From assembly GCF_030269445.1 (NCBI RefSeq), contig NZ_BSTJ01000012.1:336022-400021 (forward strand): a stretch of DNA of 64,000 bases, written 5' to 3'. This document shows, piece after piece, positions 1 through 8,140 of the stretch. How positions within the stretch are numbered: position 1 is the first letter of the stretch; each line of letters begins with the position of its first letter. This stretch comes from Actinoallomurus iriomotensis (GTDB taxonomy: Bacteria > Actinomycetota > Actinomycetes > Streptosporangiales > Streptosporangiaceae). A program made the translations under genes and the position numbers. A model generated the notes under the pieces. That model was not told the DNA's origin, searched no databases, and saw only the letters and a program-made list of their open reading frames with translations.

Positions 1-2
1 GC

Positions 3-653
3 GACGGCGTCCAGGCCGCGTTCTACGACGACCCGCGGGTGCTGACGATCAGCCTGCACGAGTCGCCGCAGACCCTGTTCCCCGGCACCGGCCTGCCGCA
101 GGACACCGGCGCCGAGGGCACCGCGGTCAACGTGGCGCTGCCGGCCGGCACCGACGACCGGCTCTGGCTCCGGGCGTTCGACGGTGTCGTCCCGCCGCTG
201 CTGCGGGAGTTCGGGCCGCAGGTGCTGGTGACCCAGCAGGGATGCGACAGCCACGACCTGGATCCCCTGGCGCACCTGCGGCTGAGCGTCGACGGGCAGC
301 GCGCCGCGTACCGCGCGCTGCACCGGCTGGCCCACGAGACCGCCGGCGGCCGCTGGGTCCTCGTCGGCGGCGGCGGATACGCCCTGGTCCAGGTGGTGCC
401 GCGGGCGTGGACCCACCTGCTCGCCGAGGCGGCCGAACGGCCCATCGACCCGGCGACGATCACCCCGCCGACCTGGCAGAACTACGTGCGCGACCGCACC
501 GGGGCACGGGCTCCGGAACGCATGACCGACGGCGAGGACGTGGAGGTGTGGACGTGGGCGGGCGGCTACGACCCGGCGCATCCGGTGGACCGGGCGGTGA
601 TGGCGACGCGGAGGGCGGTGTTCCCGGCGCACGGCCTGGACCCGATGCAATGA
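3..653 (+). CDS. acuC: AcuC-like histone deacetylase family protein, C-terminal part (cut by window start)
   Basis: The visible 216 residues are the C-terminal part of a class I/II (arginase-fold) deacetylase of the acetoin-utilisation AcuC type, zinc enzymes that remove acyl groups from lysines, classically of acetyl-CoA synthetase. It opens in the GDGVQ...F active-site region, followed by the conserved GCDSHDLDPLAHL block carrying a zinc-ligand aspartate and the GGGGY segment near the end of the catalytic domain. The upstream N-terminal half lies outside the window. Its stop overlaps the start of the next gene as ATGA, so the two are translationally coupled. Family is secure. The precise substrate in this organism is inferred. 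Confidence 0.88.
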   Translation, partial: DGVQAAFYDDPRVLTISLHESPQTLFPGTGLPQDTGAEGTAVNVALPAGTDDRLWLRAFDGVVPPLLREFGPQVLVTQQGCDSHDLDPLAHLRLSVDGQRAAYRALHRLAHETAGGRWVLVGGGGYALVQVVPRAWTHLLAEAAERPIDPATITPPTWQNYVRDRTGARAPERMTDGEDVEVWTWAGGYDPAHPVDRAVMATRRAVFPAHGLDPMQ

Positions 654-1468
654 CGGTCCCGGATCCGGCCGCGGTCCCGACTCGTACGGAGCTGCGCGAG
701 CACCTGGTGCGCACGCTGATCGCCGGCGACGTGGCCACGCCACGGCAGAACAATCTTCTGCACTACCGGCGGATGGCGGCGGGACGGCCGTACTACCAGT
801 TCGGACTGGAGTTCACTCGCGAATGGACGTTCGAGGACGTCTTCGCGCTGATGGTAAAAAACTGCGGGATAGATCCCGATACATCGCACTTTTACGGTGA
901 CGACACGATCGACCCGGACCTGACCATCGACGCGCTGGAGGCGATGGGGGAGCGGATCGGCGAGGCGGCCGCTCGCGAGGACACCGTCCTGCTCGCCACC
1001 GGGCATCCGTCCGGTCTGCTGCCGGTGTATCTCGCGCTGGCGCGCGAGCTGGCGGCGCGCGGCTGCCAGGTGATCACTCCGGCGGCCGGCTGGTCGTACG
1101 AGGCGGACACGTCACGGGGTCCCGAGAGGCGCCACATCCGTTATGTGGACGGGGTCGCGGTGCTCTCGGGCGGCGGGGCGCTGCACCATACACACGACCC
1201 ACATCCGATGCGAGCGATACTGGAAGAACTAACAGCAAACGCGACACTATGGCCGGATCTGGTCATAGCGGACCACGGCTGGGCGGGCGCGGCCGGGCAG
1301 GCGGGCGTACCGACGGTCGGATTCGCGGACTGCAACGATCCGGCGCTGTTCGCGGGGGAGGCAGAGGGCAAGATCGGGGTAGTGGTGCCTCTGGACGACA
1401 ACGTGCCGCCGCACTACTACACGCCGCTCACGATGTATCTTTTGGCGCGTTCGAGCCTGATTGGTTGA
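650..1468 (+). CDS. conserved actinobacterial protein usually annotated as phosphatase
   Basis: A 272-residue soluble protein of a family that sits next to acuC in actinomycetes and is usually labelled phosphatase in databases. Visible features are a Rossmann-like segment (LLATGHPSG, then a long helix and CQVIT), an IADHGWAGAAGQAG stretch and a GKIGVVVPLDDNVPP block before a C-terminal helix. No signal peptide or membrane segment is seen. The ATG overlaps the acuC stop by four bases, which fixes the start and implies an operon. The label rests on family memory rather than a recognised catalytic signature, so the reaction and substrate remain open. Confidence 0.7.
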   Translation: MTVPDPAAVPTRTELREHLVRTLIAGDVATPRQNNLLHYRRMAAGRPYYQFGLEFTREWTFEDVFALMVKNCGIDPDTSHFYGDDTIDPDLTIDALEAMGERIGEAAAREDTVLLATGHPSGLLPVYLALARELAARGCQVITPAAGWSYEADTSRGPERRHIRYVDGVAVLSGGGALHHTHDPHPMRAILEELTANATLWPDLVIADHGWAGAAGQAGVPTVGFADCNDPALFAGEAEGKIGVVVPLDDNVPPHYYTPLTMYLLARSSLIG

Positions 1469-1522
1469 ACTCCCCTCTTGCGACTACAGATTCACGATTT
1501 ACGCTGGAGAAAGTACACGGCC

Positions 1523-1536
1523 GTGATCAAAGTCAC
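1523..1536. promoter_or_regulatory. possible Crp-type operator
   Basis: GTGATCAAAGTCAC fits the Streptomyces Crp motif GTG(N6)GNCAC as I remember it and lies 41-54 bases before the BdtA-like gene. A single short match is weak evidence of function. Confidence 0.3.
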
Positions 1537-1576
1537 CGCAAAGGTCTGACGCGCGGCGTGTGGAAGAGGGCGTCCG

Positions 1577-1780
1577 ATGAGCTCAGGCGAGCGACCTCTG
1601 AGCGAGGTCAGGTTCCTGACTGTGGCCGAGGTGGCTGCGGTGATGCGGGTGTCCAAGATGACCGTATACCGCCTTGTTCACTCAGGAGAACTACCGGCAA
1701 TTCGCGTGGGACGTTCGTTCCGCGTACCGGAGCAGGCTGTCCACGACTATCTGCGAGACGCTTACATCGAGGCGGGCTGA
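1577..1780 (+). CDS. BdtA-like excisionase/MerR-type helix-turn-helix regulator
   Basis: A 67-residue single-domain DNA-binding protein. After a short tail it has the excisionase-family winged helix: FLTVAEVAAVMRVSKMTVYRL is the helix-turn-helix, followed by the wing GELPAIRVGRSFRVPEQAVHDYL. This size, sequence and the acuC/bS22/epimerase neighbourhood match the S. coelicolor BldD-target gene bdtA (SCO3328). It is a relative of BldC, which is also present at 41.6 kb, but lacks BldC's DPKTVTRW recognition helix. The start is the ATG giving MSSGERP; the RBS is only moderate. A GC hairpin overlaps the stop codon. The regulated genes cannot be read from sequence. Confidence 0.85.
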   Translation: MSSGERPLSEVRFLTVAEVAAVMRVSKMTVYRLVHSGELPAIRVGRSFRVPEQAVHDYLRDAYIEAG

Positions 1781-1801
1781 CCCCCGACCGTGTCGGGGGT
1801 C
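1779..1801 (+). terminator. perfect GC hairpin overlapping the stop of the BdtA-like gene
   Basis: GACCCCCGAC and GTCGGGGGTC form a perfect 10-bp stem with a 3-base loop, starting on the gene's last codon. There is no U tract, as is common for actinobacterial hairpin terminators. It may also partly insulate the bS22 gene downstream. Confidence 0.6.
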
Positions 1802-1911
1802 GCCGAGCCCGCGGACGACGGGCGTACTGGCGGCGGTACCCTTGGGCTTCGGGCTGTGCCCGCCAAGGGTGCTGATCGCCTGTCTCCTGCCGACCATCGA
1901 GTGAGGGTTTC

Positions 1912-2010
1912 GTGGGCTCTGTCATCAAGAAGCGTCGTAAGCGCATGGCCAAGAAGAAGCACCGCAAGCTGCTGAAGAAGACGCGGGTCCAGCGCCGTAA
2001 CAAGAAGTGA
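1912..2010 (+). CDS. small ribosomal subunit protein bS22 (AURKAIKE-type, 32 aa)
   Basis: A 32-residue, extremely basic peptide beginning [19 protein letters not shown] and ending QRRNKK. This is the actinobacterial bS22 family, a tiny extra protein of the small ribosomal subunit that binds rRNA and is often missed by gene finders because of its size. The start is GTG, with GAGTGAGGG shortly upstream as a plausible RBS. It is followed by a 37-base gap and then the epimerase gene, as in other actinobacteria. More than half of the residues are lysine or arginine. Identification is by direct sequence recognition and by synteny. Confidence 0.93.
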   Translation: MGSVIKKRRKRMAKKKHRKLLKKTRVQRRNKK

Positions 2011-2047
2011 CTTCTCGTTGAGGTAGTCGAAACAGCTGGGGGGCACT

Positions 2048-3100
2048 GTGTCATCCATGCGTCCCTCGGCGAGCGGATCACGTACCTCGGGTACCACCCG
2101 GGTGGTTCTGGTCACCGGCGTGTCCCGCTTTCTCGGCGCACGAGTCGCGGACACGCTCCAGGCCGATCCCAGCATCGAACGGGTCATCGGCGTGGACACC
2201 GTCGCGCCCACACTGCCGCTCGGGCGCACGGAGTTCGTCCGCATCGACATCCGCACGCCGAGCATCGCCAAGATCATTAACGCGGCCGAGGTCGACACGG
2301 TCGTGCATCTCCACCTGGTGACGATGGCCGCCGCGGGGCGGTTGAAGTCCAAAGAGCAGAACGTCATCGGCACGATGCAGCTCCTGGCGGCCTGCCAGCG
2401 GTCTCCGGCGATGCGCAAGGTCGTGGTCCGTTCGTCCGCGGCGGTGTACGGCTCGTCCGGGCACGACCCGGCGGTCTTCTCCGAGACCGACGAGCCGGTG
2501 CGGCCGCCCGCGTCCGGCTACGCGAAGGACGCGGTCGAGGTCGAGGGGTACGTCCGGGGGCTCGCCCGGCGCCGCTCCGACCTGACCGTGTCCGTGCTGC
2601 GCTTCGCCAACTTCCTCGGGCCGCACGTCGACAACCCGCTGAGCCGCTACTTCCGCATGCCGGTGGTGGCGACGGTGCTCGGGTTCGACCCGCGCCTGCA
2701 GTTCGTCCACGAGGACGACGGCGTGGAGGTGCTGCGGCGCATGGCGACCGAGGACCACCCCGGCACGTACAACGTGGCCGGCGACGGCGTCGTCCTGCTC
2801 TCGCAGGCGCTGCGCCGCGCCGGCCGGCCGGCCCTGCCGCTCCCGGCGCCCGCGCTGCAGACGCTGGGCGACGTCGGGCGCCGGTTCGGCGGGCTGAAGG
2901 GTTTCTCGCCGGAGCTGCTGCGCTGGCTGACGTACGGCCGGGTGCTCGACACCGAACGCCTGGCGGGGGAGCTCGCCTGGCGGCCGAAATACAGTTCGGA
3001 AGAAGCCTTTACCGATTTCGCGGATTCGCAAGGTCTCGGTCATGGTCTGCCCGCGGGGCTCCTCGACCGGTTGGCGGGAGCCGTAGGGGGCAAGAGGTGA
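2048..3100 (+). CDS. NAD-dependent epimerase/dehydratase family protein (extended SDR)
   Basis: A 350-residue extended short-chain dehydrogenase-like protein. The nucleotide-binding loop appears as TGVSRFLG (residues 23-30) instead of the usual TGxxGxxG. The place of the catalytic YxxxK reads SGYAKDAVEVE near residue 158, so the lysine is not at canonical spacing. The serine region (VVVRSSAAVYG) is present. Start is GTG behind a GGGGGG-rich RBS. The next gene starts inside its stop (GTGA), so this pair is an operon with a lipid acyltransferase. Family members are conserved at this locus in actinomycetes, but the substrate is not known to me; a glycan- or lipid-linked role is only suggested by the neighbour. 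Confidence 0.82.
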   Translation: MSSMRPSASGSRTSGTTRVVLVTGVSRFLGARVADTLQADPSIERVIGVDTVAPTLPLGRTEFVRIDIRTPSIAKIINAAEVDTVVHLHLVTMAAAGRLKSKEQNVIGTMQLLAACQRSPAMRKVVVRSSAAVYGSSGHDPAVFSETDEPVRPPASGYAKDAVEVEGYVRGLARRRSDLTVSVLRFANFLGPHVDNPLSRYFRMPVVATVLGFDPRLQFVHEDDGVEVLRRMATEDHPGTYNVAGDGVVLLSQALRRAGRPALPLPAPALQTLGDVGRRFGGLKGFSPELLRWLTYGRVLDTERLAGELAWRPKYSSEEAFTDFADSQGLGHGLPAGLLDRLAGAVGGKR

Positions 3101-4044
3101 GTCACGACCCCGTGGAGGAGGCGAGACCCGCGATGCGGCCAGAAGCGCAGGTAATTCCGCTCAACACCGACGCCGCAGAGCACCTCGTCCGCGAACCGAG
3201 GGGTTTGGACCACAAGGTCGCTTCGGCTCTGCAGTTCGTACGGCGGCGGCTGACCGGCGAGTACGAGATCGACGAGTTCGGCTTCGACCCCGAACTCAAC
3301 GAGAACGTGCTGCTGCCGCTCCTGCGCCCCCTGTACGAGCGCTGGTTCCGGGTCGAGATGTTCGGCATGGAACACGTGCCCGACACCGGCCCCGCGCTGG
3401 TCGTCGGCAACCACTCCGGCACGCTGCCGATCGACGGCGTCATGCTCCAGGTCGGCCTGCACGACGACCACCCGGCCCACCGCAACCTGCGGCTGCTCGG
3501 CGCCGACCTCGTCTACCAGGTCCCGGTGCTCGCCCACCTCGCGCGCAAGAGCGGGCACACGCTCGCGTGCCAGGCCGACGCGTCGCGGCTGCTGGCCCAG
3601 GACCAGCTCGTCGGGGTCTTCCCCGAGGGCTTCAAGGGCGTCGGCAAGCCGTTCAGCGAGCGCTACCGGCTCCAGCGGTTCGGCCGGGGCGGGTTCGTGG
3701 CCACCGCACTGCGCGCCCAGGTGCCGATCATCCCGTGCGCGATCGTCGGGGCCGAGGAGATCTATCCCAAGATCGCCGACCTGAAGCCGCTGGCCCGGCT
3801 GCTCGGGTTCCCGTACTTCCCGGTGACGCCGACCTGGCCGCTGTTCGGCCTGCTCGGCCTGGTGCCGCTGCCCTCGAAGTGGATGATCGCCTTCGGCGAG
3901 CCGATCCGCACGGACCGGTACGACCCGGCGCAGGCGGACGACCACATGACGGTCTTCAACCTGACCGACCAGGTGCGCGAGACGATCCAGAACATGCTCT
4001 TCGACGTCCTCCGCCAGCGCGGCCCCGCGTTCCTCCGCGCCTGA
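3097..4044 (+). CDS. lysophospholipid acyltransferase family protein (PlsC/MGAT-like)
   Basis: A 315-residue acyltransferase expected to transfer acyl chains from a thioester to a lysolipid or related acceptor at the inner face of the membrane. The catalytic block reads NHSGTLPID at residues 105-113; the histidine and aspartate are separated by six residues rather than the HX4D spacing of classical PlsC, as in the MGAT-like branch. The second signature, FPEGFKGVGKPF, is at about residue 173. No clear transmembrane anchor is seen, only hydrophobic patches. The GTG start overlaps the epimerase stop. Substrate is unassigned. Confidence 0.85.
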   Translation: MSHDPVEEARPAMRPEAQVIPLNTDAAEHLVREPRGLDHKVASALQFVRRRLTGEYEIDEFGFDPELNENVLLPLLRPLYERWFRVEMFGMEHVPDTGPALVVGNHSGTLPIDGVMLQVGLHDDHPAHRNLRLLGADLVYQVPVLAHLARKSGHTLACQADASRLLAQDQLVGVFPEGFKGVGKPFSERYRLQRFGRGGFVATALRAQVPIIPCAIVGAEEIYPKIADLKPLARLLGFPYFPVTPTWPLFGLLGLVPLPSKWMIAFGEPIRTDRYDPAQADDHMTVFNLTDQVRETIQNMLFDVLRQRGPAFLRA

Positions 4045-4147
4045 GCCACAGAGACCCTGCGGGCGTCTCGATCAGCTGAAGCCTGCCCTCCCGGGCGCGT
4101 CGACGCCATGGATGTGACCAGCGTCATGTCGTATGCGGTGAAGATAA

Positions 4148-4162
4148 TATGAATCTCATATA
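4148..4162. promoter_or_regulatory. perfect inverted repeat, candidate operator
   Basis: ATATGA-ATC-TCATAT is a perfect 15-bp dyad in an AT-rich pocket before the reductase gene. A related TCTCATAC/T block recurs at 5863-5871, before the marR gene that closes this cluster. MarR control is an inference. Confidence 0.45.
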
Positions 4163-4225
4163 GTCTCCATTAGAGAAACAGTGTGCGGCCGTCGATGTCG
4201 GACGGCCGGAGGGAGGCCACGAGCA

Positions 4226-4912
4226 ATGAAGCTGACGATCTTCGCGGCGACCGGTGGTATCGGGCGGCAGATCTTCGAACAGGCCGTCGCCGCGGGCCAT
4301 GAGGTCACCGCGGTCGCACGCGACCCGCGGAGCCTGGCCGGAGAGGCTCGCCTCGTCGCCGCCGACCTCACCGCGGCGGACCCGGCGGTGCTCGCGTCCG
4401 CCGTCGCCAAAAGTGACGCCGTCCTCTCCGGGCTCGGGCCGCGCAAGCCGAGGACCGAGGCGGGGATCACCTCGCGGGGCACGAAGGCCATCCTCACCGC
4501 GATGCGGACCGCCGGTGTACGGCGACTCGTCGTGGTGAGCGCCGCGCCGGTCGGCACCGTGCCATCGCCCGGCCGCCCGAACCCGCCGAAGCACGACCCG
4601 GGCGACGGGTTCTTCATGCGGCATCTGGGCAGCCGGTTCGCCCACGCCATGCTCGGCGCGCACTTCGCCGACCTGGCGGTGATGGAGGACCTCGTTCGCG
4701 AGAGCGGCCTCGACTGGACCATCTCACGACCACCACAGTTGACCGACGGGCCTCTGACCGGCGACTACCGGACGGCGTACGGGCGCAACATCCGCGGCGG
4801 TACGCGCGTCTCACGCGCCAACGTCGCCCACCACATGCTCGCGGTCATCGACCAGCCCTCGACCATCAACAAGATCATCGGCATCGCCGACCAGCGGGGA
4901 GGCGCACGATGA
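4226..4912 (+). CDS. NAD(P)-binding reductase, atypical SDR (NmrA/BVR-B-like)
   Basis: A 228-residue Rossmann protein opening MKLTIFAATGGIG, the TGxxG dinucleotide-binding loop at the very N-terminus that is typical of atypical SDRs (flavin reductase/biliverdin reductase B-like, NAD(P)H-binding family). VVVSAAPVG in the middle is the usual strand 4 region. The chosen ATG has GGGAGGCCACGAGCA upstream; a longer in-frame extension to 4181 would add 15 residues of non-family sequence. It is coupled by ATGA to an alpha/beta hydrolase and sits behind an AT-rich operator-like dyad, with a marR gene two genes downstream. A detoxification or stress role is plausible but unproven. Confidence 0.8.
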   Translation: MKLTIFAATGGIGRQIFEQAVAAGHEVTAVARDPRSLAGEARLVAADLTAADPAVLASAVAKSDAVLSGLGPRKPRTEAGITSRGTKAILTAMRTAGVRRLVVVSAAPVGTVPSPGRPNPPKHDPGDGFFMRHLGSRFAHAMLGAHFADLAVMEDLVRESGLDWTISRPPQLTDGPLTGDYRTAYGRNIRGGTRVSRANVAHHMLAVIDQPSTINKIIGIADQRGGAR

Positions 4913-5844
4913 CGGAGCGGAAGAAGGTTCGGTTCCTCAGCGGTGAGCACGAGTGCGCCGCCTGGCATTATCCGGGCACGAACAACGCCTGTCTGATCAT
5001 GGCCGGCGGTACCGCCGTGACCAAGGAACCGGGAACCGACCTGTTCGCGGCACGATTCCAGGACGCCGGCTTTCACGTGCTCGCCTTCGACCATCGACGT
5101 TTCGGGGAGAGCGGCGGCCGGCCCCGGCAGGTCGTCCGCATCGGCGAGCAACTGGCCGACTGGCGCGCCGCCATCGCGTTCGCCGCCACGCTGGAGGGCG
5201 TCGACGCGGACCGGCTCGCGGCGTGGGGCTTCTCCCTGGCGGGCGGCCACATGTTCCCGGTCGCCGAACAGAACCCGCGGCTGGCCGCGGCGATCGCGCA
5301 GACCCCGCTCGCCGACGGCCTCGCGGCCGCGAGAGCGGCGGCGCGTCACCAGCGACCGGCGGCGATGCTCCGCTTCACCGTCAGAGGCCTGCTGGACGCC
5401 GCCGGTGCCCTGATCGGGCGATCACCCCTGCTGGTGCCCCTCGACGGCGAACCGGGTACGGTCGCGATGCTCACCACTCCGGACAGCCGCGACGGCGACC
5501 GGGCGCTGAACCCGGGGAACCGTCACCGGGACTGGCAGCAGGCGGTCGCGGCCCGTGCCGGGCTCAGGATCACGATGTACCGCCCGGGCCGCCGCGCGTC
5601 CCGCGTAGCGTGTCCGATCCTCGTCGTCGCCTGCGAGCAGGATCAGTCCGTCCTCTTCGAGACCGGGGCCCGGGCGGCGGAACGGGCGCCGCACGGGGAA
5701 CTGGTCCGCCTGCCGGGCGGACACTACGCCCCGTTCCTGGCAGCGCACGAACAGGCCGTCGACGCCGAGGTGGCGTTCCTGCGCCGCCACCTGCTGGACC
5801 AGCCGCTCGACAGGTCCTTGTCGCGGTCCGGCCGGCGTTCGTGA
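4909..5844 (+). CDS. alpha/beta hydrolase
   Basis: A 311-residue serine hydrolase of the alpha/beta fold. The nucleophile elbow is WGFSLAG with Ser109; the oxyanion region follows GTAVTKEPGTDLFA, and DHRRFGESGG is the usual turn after strand 4. Near the C-terminus CEQDQSV supplies the acid and GGHYAPF the histidine, so the triad looks complete. There is no secretion signal. It overlaps the reductase upstream by ATGA and precedes a marR gene, suggesting a small xenobiotic-responsive operon. The ester, lactone or peptide substrate is unknown. It resembles the XynX/DltE-type hydrolases only in general fold. Confidence 0.85.
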   Translation: MTERKKVRFLSGEHECAAWHYPGTNNACLIMAGGTAVTKEPGTDLFAARFQDAGFHVLAFDHRRFGESGGRPRQVVRIGEQLADWRAAIAFAATLEGVDADRLAAWGFSLAGGHMFPVAEQNPRLAAAIAQTPLADGLAAARAAARHQRPAAMLRFTVRGLLDAAGALIGRSPLLVPLDGEPGTVAMLTTPDSRDGDRALNPGNRHRDWQQAVAARAGLRITMYRPGRRASRVACPILVVACEQDQSVLFETGARAAERAPHGELVRLPGGHYAPFLAAHEQAVDAEVAFLRRHLLDQPLDRSLSRSGRRS

Positions 5845-5862
5845 GTCGATGACCGGTCTGCC

Positions 5863-5898
5863 TCTCATACAATATCCGGGACATATCACATCCGGGAC
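5863..5898. promoter_or_regulatory. operator-like region before marR: TCTCATACA block plus 9-bp direct repeat
   Basis: TCTCATACA (5863-5871) resembles the right part of the dyad at 4148-4162. ATCCGGGAC then occurs twice, at 5874-5882 and 5890-5898, 16 bp start to start, immediately before the RBS. Autoregulation is a guess. Confidence 0.35.
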
Positions 5899-5913
5899 GG
5901 GAGGCGGACCCGC

Positions 5914-6414
5914 ATGACGTCCATGACGCCTGATGAGGATGCGAACCGGGCGCGGCGTCGGCGGCGAGGGGTCGTCACGATCAAAGAGTCTCTACGTGAG
6001 CTCAGCATCCAGATGTCCCTGCTCAACCACCAGGTCGGCACGCACGCCGGCCTGAAGGACATCGACCTTTACTGCCTCGATCTCGTCAACCGGCACGGCC
6101 CGCTCAGCCCCAGCGCCCTCGCCCGCCGCGCCGGCCTGCACCCGGCCACCATGACCGGCGTCCTCGATCGGCTCGAACGCGGCGGCTGGGTCGCCCGCCG
6201 GCGCGATCCGGACGCCCTCGACCGCCGTGCCGTCGCCGTACACCCCCTGCTCACCCGAAACCCCGAGCTGTTCGAGCTGTATTCGGGGATGAACACCTCC
6301 ATGGACCAGATCTGCGCCGATTACACCGATGAGGAGCTGGACCTGCTCGCCGACTTCCTGCACCGCACGATCGAGGCCGGGCAGGGCGCCACCGGAGAGT
6401 TGGCGAACGACTGA
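5914..6414 (+). CDS. MarR family transcriptional regulator
   Basis: A 166-residue winged-helix regulator. The core reads GPLSPSALARRAGLHPATMTGVLDRLERGGWVARRRDPDALDRRAVAV, the classic MarR helix-turn-helix and basic wing. An N-terminal dimerisation helix (RELSIQMSLLNHQVG) and a C-terminal helical pair flank it. The start ATG follows GGGAGG. It lies directly after the reductase/hydrolase pair on the same strand, and the upstream DNA of both units shares a TCTCATA element, so it likely represses those genes and itself, with a small aromatic or electrophilic ligand as the usual inducer class. No ligand can be named from sequence. Confidence 0.88.
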   Translation: MTSMTPDEDANRARRRRRGVVTIKESLRELSIQMSLLNHQVGTHAGLKDIDLYCLDLVNRHGPLSPSALARRAGLHPATMTGVLDRLERGGWVARRRDPDALDRRAVAVHPLLTRNPELFELYSGMNTSMDQICADYTDEELDLLADFLHRTIEAGQGATGELAND

Positions 6415-6521
6415 CGCGGGCGTCCCGGCGGCTCGATCGATAGTCGATGTGCCCGGCTAGACTGCGCCATGGGATGCACCCCCTCTTGGGTCAGGTCGTC
6501 GCGAAGGAAGGCGGCAACAGC

Positions 6522-7172
6522 GTGACCGATGTCGCTCCGCTGCGGACCGGTTTGCTCTCCGACCAGGTCTACGACCGCCTGCGTCAGGCGATCATCGACG
6601 GCAGCCTCGGGCCCAACACCCGCCTGGTCGAGTCGGACCTGGCGCGCCGATACGGCATCAGCCAGGCGCCCGTACGCGACGCGATCCGCCGCCTGGCGCA
6701 CGAGGGGCTCGTCAGCCACGTTCAGCGCCGGGGCAGCTACGTGGCGGAGATCTCGGCCGAGGACGCCGCGCGGGCGCGGGAGATCCGGGTCGTGCTCGAA
6801 GGGATCGCCGCTCGTGAGCTCGCCACCGCCTGGACGCCAGAGGCCGAGCAGGCGCTCACCGAGGAGGTGGAGCGCATGCGGGCCGCGGCGCGGTCGGGCA
6901 GCCAGTCCAAGCTGCGCCAGGCCGACCTGGCCTTCCATCGCCGGCTGTGCGCGCTCGGCGGCGACACGCTCGTACAGCGCCTGTGGGGCGTGCTCGAACC
7001 CAGCCTGAACCTCCTGCAGGTCGTGGGCGACCCGTTCTACAAGGGTGACCTGGACGAACTGCCCGAGTGGCACGCCCGTCTGGTCATCGTCCTGGCCTCC
7101 GGAGACGCGGAGCGCGCCGAAGCGGCGGTCCGCGACCACGCGGCCGGCAAGTCACACGGCCTGATCACCTGA
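6522..7172 (+). CDS. GntR family regulator, FadR/FCD subgroup
   Basis: A 216-residue regulator with an N-terminal GntR winged helix (YDRLRQAIIDGSLGPNTRLVESDLARRYGISQAPVRDAIRRLAHEGLV) and an all-helical FCD effector domain containing the expected metal/ligand-binding positions (REIRVVLEGIAA, then DLAFHRRLC and the C-terminal H-A-A-G-K-S-H segment). I prefer the GTG giving VTDVAPLRTG, preceded by GAAGGAAGG; a longer frame to 6447 lacks family resemblance. The neighbouring target that would normally identify its ligand is missing: the convergent gene is a dead monooxygenase, so its present regulon is unclear. Confidence 0.87.
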   Translation: MTDVAPLRTGLLSDQVYDRLRQAIIDGSLGPNTRLVESDLARRYGISQAPVRDAIRRLAHEGLVSHVQRRGSYVAEISAEDAARAREIRVVLEGIAARELATAWTPEAEQALTEEVERMRAAARSGSQSKLRQADLAFHRRLCALGGDTLVQRLWGVLEPSLNLLQVVGDPFYKGDLDELPEWHARLVIVLASGDAERAEAAVRDHAAGKSHGLIT

Positions 7173-8128
7173 GTCCGCGGCCCAGGTCGCGGAGCGCTTC
7201 CCGCAGGGACTCCTCCGTCGCTCCCCGCCAGGCCACGAAGCCGTCGGGTCGGCTCGCCACCGGCGGTCGCCCGGGCCGGTGAACAGGGTCCAGCGTGAGC
7301 CGGCCAGGTCCACAGTGGAGATCCTGCCGGCTCCGGCGGAGGGCACCCACCGGTGCGGGAACAGGTAGCCGACGGCGATCTTGTCGTACAGAGCGTTCGG
7401 GTCTCCGTCCAGCGACTGGTAGCCCTGGTGCGTTCCCCGTGAGAGGGCCAGGGACGCCTGGGCGGCGGCGCGCGGCGCTCGGTCTCGTACGTGTCCAGCA
7501 GCGCCGGGGTGAACGATCCGTCGAGAATGGCGGCGATCTTCCAGGCGAGGTTGTGGCCGTCCTGGATGCCGGTGTTCATGCCGAGTCCGCCCTTACACCG
7601 CGTCGTTGCGCACGAAGCACATGTGCGTCCCCCACTCCCGCAGGACGGGTCCGAGATCGGCACGGAAGAACGCGGTACTGAGGTGCCCGATGACCTCACG
7701 GCCGGGCATGGTGACACCGAGGGCCGCCCGAACGTCGCTGCTCGCCCCGTCCGCGCCGACGACGTGGGACGCCCTGACCCGCCGTTCCTCGCCCGTGGCG
7801 ACATCGATGACCTGAGCCCGCACGTGATCGGCCTCGGGGACGAGGCCGGCCAGCCGTACGCCGAACCGCACGTGACCACCACGGCGTCGCAGCTCATCAA
7901 GCGCGAGGCGCTGCACCTGGTCATGCGTCAGGACGAGACGGGGATTCACCGGGCTGCAGGTCTGGAGTATCGCGCCGGCAGCCCACCTCGGTTCAGGGTG
8001 ACACCGAGCGCCCGGTCCTTGAACACCGTCCGCATCGGCAGGCCGCCCTCCCAGCCGACCTGCTCCAGCGCGGACATCAGCCCCACCGAGCGGAACACCT
8101 CGAGCGTGCGCAGGCTGTTTCACGGTGA
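7165..8128 (-). pseudogene. decayed FAD-dependent monooxygenase (PHBH-like), truncated, with deletion and frameshifts
   Basis: Pieces of one aromatic-ring hydroxylase can be read in order on the minus strand but in different frames. SLRTLEVFRSVGLMSALEQ is followed after a frame change by RLALDELRRRGGHVRFGV and HVVGADGASSDVRAALGV, ending RNDAV-stop. Another frame carries MNTGIQDGHNLAWKIAAIL and LLDTYETERR, and the C-terminal thioredoxin-like domain ends RPDGFVAWRGATEESLREALRDLG. The N-terminal GxGxxG FAD loop is absent. Roughly a hundred residues expected between RNDAV and MNTGIQ are missing near 7595. It cannot make a working enzyme. Its stop overlaps the convergent GntR gene by 8 bp. Confidence 0.85.
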
Positions 8129-8140
8129 TCGGCGTCAACC

